Assembly (NCBI GenBank): GCA_963402885.1
Contig: OY727102.1
Location: 3,906,001 to 3,970,000 of the forward strand
Length of the DNA stretch: 64,000 bases
Source of the DNA: Antedon bifida
Lineage: Eukaryota; Echinodermata; Crinoidea; Comatulida; Antedonidae
Reading direction: 5' to 3'
Of the stretch, positions 60,110-64,000 are shown in pieces; within the stretch, counting starts at the first letter, position 1; the number at the start of each line of letters is the position of its first letter. The position numbers were made by a program, and so were the translations under genes. Under the pieces are notes generated by a model. That model was not told the DNA's origin. It saw only the letters and a list, made by a program, of their open reading frames with translations, and made no database searches.

Positions 60110-61404
60110 GTAAGTTGATAGTCTCAATTGGCTAGGCCTAGACAACATATCAATTATCTGTTTTATAATATTATGCACATATGGCACATTCATGCTTTGC
60201 TATCTATATACAATCAAACCATTGTTTGTTAACATACAGTAGGCCTATGATAATGTTACTAGGTAATGTAAATCATCTATAAATCATCTATGTGCTTTAT
60301 CCTTGTGATTTTGTTAATTCAGTATATTATAGGCCTGTACAATTACATTCTAATCGGTATATTTTTAATATAAGGCTATGCTGGCAATATTAACTTGTTG
60401 TTCAATATTTGTCTTACCAGTGGCGGATCCGGGGTGGGGATGTGTATTTATGCCTTACGTTAAAACCACCATTGTTATGTTAATATTCTATTTCGTGTTA
60501 GGCCTACAGTGATGTCTGCATCATGGAAGGTTAGGCTTCTTCATCCTTGAAAATAATACATTTATTCATCATATAAGGCATTCATTCCAAATAACATACA
60601 ATTCAACAGATTTATAAATTAAAGTGCGCTTTAAAAAATCGGTCCTGCGTTACATTACAATACATTACAAACATTAACACATGTACTGTATTGATAGGCC
60701 TAATATCGGTATGAATTAAAGTCTTCCTTGTCCGTTATTATACGTCCGATGACGGTTAGTACGATCAATAGATTGCATTCTACTCTTTTTCTATATGCTA
60801 ATTTTATTATTTAACAAATAACGTTAATTCAGTACGTCGTTACACAATCAACATATATATCGATGTTTGTAAGGTAGCTATTATTATAATGATCTAGTAA
60901 TAGATGTATATATTACGATATAATCCACGCAGGGCAAACGAGCAATTAAGTACCGTATATAGCGTCCGTCAACCTGTTGAATACATTTTAGAATACAATG
61001 CTGTGCATGAGTAATCGCATTCTATACTATTCATCATGTAAACCGACCGCATACCGGTATTTCATGATTTGAATTTTCAAGTTGTTCTGTATTGTAGAAA
61101 TGCAATACACATGAGATGATGTAACGACGACGATTTGCCATGGTACTGAATAAACATTTGTGGAGATAAGGCACTGAGAATCGTAGGCCTATGTATGTCT
61201 GGCTATATCCATGATACATTTTAATGGAATATTTATGGGACGCAAATACAATTTAAAGTGCTGCTCCTTGAGTTGGAGCTTATAGTTGTAAGCAATGATG
61301 AAAACCAATAAATTTGCCTTAGTTTGGATGGGGAGCAGAATGGATTCCTGCCTCTTTGAGACAAGAAGTATTGCATTAATTGCGGTAATTGTTATATTTT
61401 ACAG
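60110..61404. other. Intron, no feature seen
   Basis: AT-rich sequence with scattered TAGGCCTA words. No splice-supported exon. Confidence 0.45.
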
Positions 61405-63673
61405 GATTTCCTGGAGCCTAAACACATGAAGGAAAAAGATGCACAAGCCCGTCTTGAAGCACAGGTACAAAAAGCCGTCAATCATCTACAAATGGACAAC
61501 ACCAGAGTTCGGGAAGCTGTCCAAGAATATCTGGATAAAGTGAAGACGGAGAAAAAAAATATGCCCCCTAAGATTCCACATGCTACATTCAATACAATGA
61601 CGACGGAACGACCCCACGGTACTTATATTTAGTTAATTAATGTATTTTTGCTAACTTTGTCTATTTGGTGTTTTACTTGTTGTCAAAGTTATTGTTACAA
61701 ATGGTTTGGAAAATTCCTATACCTATTGTTAACTATTCTGGATTGATTGTGTCGTACAAATACGTAATATAACATATTTTGTTAGTATGTAGGCCTATAT
61801 GATAATTTAGGTAAACTGCAATCTTTCGCTTCCCACACCTAAACTTGAACCACAATTAAAACGAAGTGTTACACTAAAGAATAAATAGTTCTTATACGTT
61901 AAATTATAATTGTTACCAGGTGGAGGAATGACTCGGTCGAAAACAATGGTTGAAATGAGACCCAAATCAACACAGGAAATAATGGAAGCAGAGTTCCGAG
62001 ATGACGTACAGCCGCGAATGGAGAGACAACGTAAGGCATATAGAATATTTGAAATAATTGGTTTTGATAACAATGATAAACAAATGATTATGATGCTGAT
62101 TATTATTAACGGAGGCTATGATAATACTGTAATAACATTGTTTTTTAGTAGCTTTTTAATAAGCCATTAATAAGCCATTAATAATTATTTTAAATCTTTA
62201 CTTTATTATGATTAGAAACAAGTCTAGCTGAACGGACATATCATGACGACTTTGAATTTGAGGATCACACTGAAGCCCGCCCGTTCAAATCATGTTCGCC
62301 TGGACCCTCATCACCACCAATACGAACACGAGTGGTCAAACGTCCAATCACTCCTACATTCTACAGGGAGCACTGGACCACCTGGAGAACGGAAACGCCT
62401 CCTGAACCAGGTATGAGGGATAAACCAATCAAATGGGTACATAGGTCAAGCAAACTACCATTGTCGAAGCCTGTAAAGCGTGTTCATACGCCACCGACTC
62501 CACCGCCTGGACACCGACACAAGGCTATGGCAACTGACATTGAGCGACGAACGCCGTCACCAGCCACCATATTACGTCATATGAGGTCAAAGTCATGTCC
62601 ACCACCTCAGGTATAATAAAATCTAATGTATGTTTTACTTCACCCATTTGCACTTTGTTATTTGGTTTTTGCACGCTGAAAGTTTGAATAGTAATAATTT
62701 ACTAATGCATTAGGATGTTCCCATGTGTGTACCCCAGTACTCATTCACGCAGCCCACATGGTTTTCACCCTACACCTTTAAATTCTAGACAAATTCTACA
62801 TACTTTTTTAAAAATTAAAAATATTAGAATATTATTTTTCTATTCATTTCTACGCTTATTTAAAATTGCTAACATTATTTCTAACTTGCGGTGTTTGGTT
62901 TATTTCGCACAAATCAGGAGAAACCTCAAGTGTATAGAGTGCGTTACGAAGAAGATGATGATGTTAATAACAATAATGTGGACAATAAATCTGTAATCGC
63001 GGTAAGGAAACGTATTTTGCGTCAACACAATATTCAGTATAAATGTACTGTTGTTCGTCATCGCCATAGTTGGCTAAGTGCTGATATTGCTAGTACTATC
63101 GGTTTTGGACACAACGCAACGACGTAAGTGCAACACAAGTGAGTTGACCAATCACAAATCGGATGATCCTTCGTGTCGTGATTGGTCAAAATTATTGAAA
63201 GGTGGGCTTACGTCTTTAATACGTTGTGTCCAAGTGGGAACCAAGCTTTATGTATTGCCAGGTAAACGACGAAAAGGAACAACATTGCAACATTGAAATA
63301 TTATTTGTGATAAACATGTATCCGTAATTTCACGCATTTTGTTTAGTTTGCTTTACTGGTATCATTTGCACTTTTATATTGCTTTGTTGCTTAACATTAT
63401 TGTAATTATCATTAGATAATAATAAAATAATATATAACAATAAATATATAATGTGATTAATGCTCATAAGATTAAGAAAAATATGTTATTGCCATGTTTG
63501 AGCTAGTTGTATTACTTTGGTAACAAATACATTTCTAATCTAACCTGTACAACATTATTTTGATGAGTGTTTTTTTTTCAAACAGAGACCTACAACTGCT
63601 GGACCAATCATTGCTAAAAGTATGATTGAACACCCCCGTATGAAAAACTGGATGACTGGAGCAACTGATTACG
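61405..63673 (+). CDS. Unrecognised proline-rich protein, common exons (3'-partial)
   Basis: Exons 61405-61618, 61920-62030, 62216-62610, 62918-63001 and 63586-63673, with consistent phases, all GT..AG. The last donor leads off the window. The first common exon is a charged helix-prone segment (KEKDAQARLEAQVQKAV, then LDKVKTEKKN). Exon 3 is rich in Pro, Arg and Thr/Ser (RTRVVKRPITPTFYREHW, HTPPTPPPGHRHK, RRTPSPATILR), resembling a disordered region with TP and SP phosphosites. Exon 4 is acidic and Asn-rich. Exon 5 reads RPTTAGPIIAKSMIEHPRM. I see no catalytic motif and do not recognise the family. The start depends on which of exons 1a, 1b or 1c is used. Confidence 0.8.
63105..63233. mobile_element. 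Small MITE-like inverted repeat
   Basis: TTGGACACAACG at the left pairs with CGTTGTGTCCAA at the right. Further pairs are GACGTAAG with CTTACGTC, and TTGACCAATCAC with GTGATTGGTCAA. ~129 bp, in an intron of the unrecognised gene. Confidence 0.75.
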
Positions 63674-64000
63674 GTAGGAAAATATTTATTGAAATACAAT
63701 GTTGACCTATTTTTCCATCCTTGATCCAAACACACATATTTAAGCCTACAGTTTGATAATATAGCGAATTTTTGTTTGAAAACTCGGAGTTTACAAACTA
63801 AAGTGTAGACTTTTGCAAACTGGTCTACATTATTAAACTTTGGAAAGCTTTTCTTGAGAAACTCAATCAAAACTCGTATGTCTGTTGTATAGAGTACCGG
63901 TAGACTTTTAGTGAAAGAAGACAACCAACCAAATGTGTGTGACGATATAGAGGGCGCACTCTTATTTGATTATCGAAAGACAAATTAAATAATTATGTTT
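63674..64000. other. Start of an intron, runs off the window
   Basis: Follows donor G|GTAGGA at 63674. Minus-strand open frame 63535-63924 overlaps a real exon on the other strand and has no domain support. Confidence 0.5.

Overview
This window is animal nuclear DNA. It is AT-rich, the genes are split into many short exons with consensus GT..AG junctions, and inactive transposons are dense. The short TAGGCCTA-type words scattered throughout, together with the protein sequences, suggest an invertebrate deuterostome, most likely an echinoderm. That taxonomic call is an inference. All exon structures were built by hand from splice consensus, reading phase and family knowledge, so boundaries may be off by a few bases.

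Layout. (1) 1-11 kb is a transposon graveyard. It holds a broken BEL/Pao reverse transcriptase and a broken BEL/Pao gag with its primer-binding site, a ~2.2 kb element with GGGTACG-rich ends, a ~4.25 kb palindromic (foldback) element, and a tandem array with a ~147 bp period. (2) 12.5-26.0 kb, plus strand, is a 17-exon ROCO-family gene, 5'-incomplete: ankyrin repeat, Roc GTPase, COR, Cys-rich tail, Pro/Lys/Glu repeats, two death-effector-like domains, then more repeats. Its 3' side (26.0-27.5 kb) looks like a duplicated copy of the repeat + death-fold module that has decayed by nonsense and frameshift changes. (3) 28.8-34.9 kb, minus strand, is a complete 13-exon cytosolic aldehyde dehydrogenase of the ALDH1A/ALDH2 clade. 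(4) 36.3-46.3 kb, plus strand, is a complete 14-exon nicalin (NCLN) gene, divergent from ALDH. Between these two start codons lies an array of perfect TTGCGCAA palindromes. (5) 46.3-52.9 kb has no gene I can support; it holds repeats and a recent 201 bp tandem duplication. (6) 52.9 kb to the right edge, plus strand, is an unrecognised proline-rich gene with three mutually phase-compatible candidate first exons; it runs off the window.

The genes show no sign of forming one pathway: the ROCO/death-fold gene is probably a signalling or innate-defence scaffold, ALDH a metabolic enzyme, nicalin an ER translocon factor. The most unusual items are the ankyrin-Roc-COR-DED architecture with its decaying duplicated tail, the large palindrome, the 147/294 bp array, the TTGCGCAA array, and the alternative first exons.
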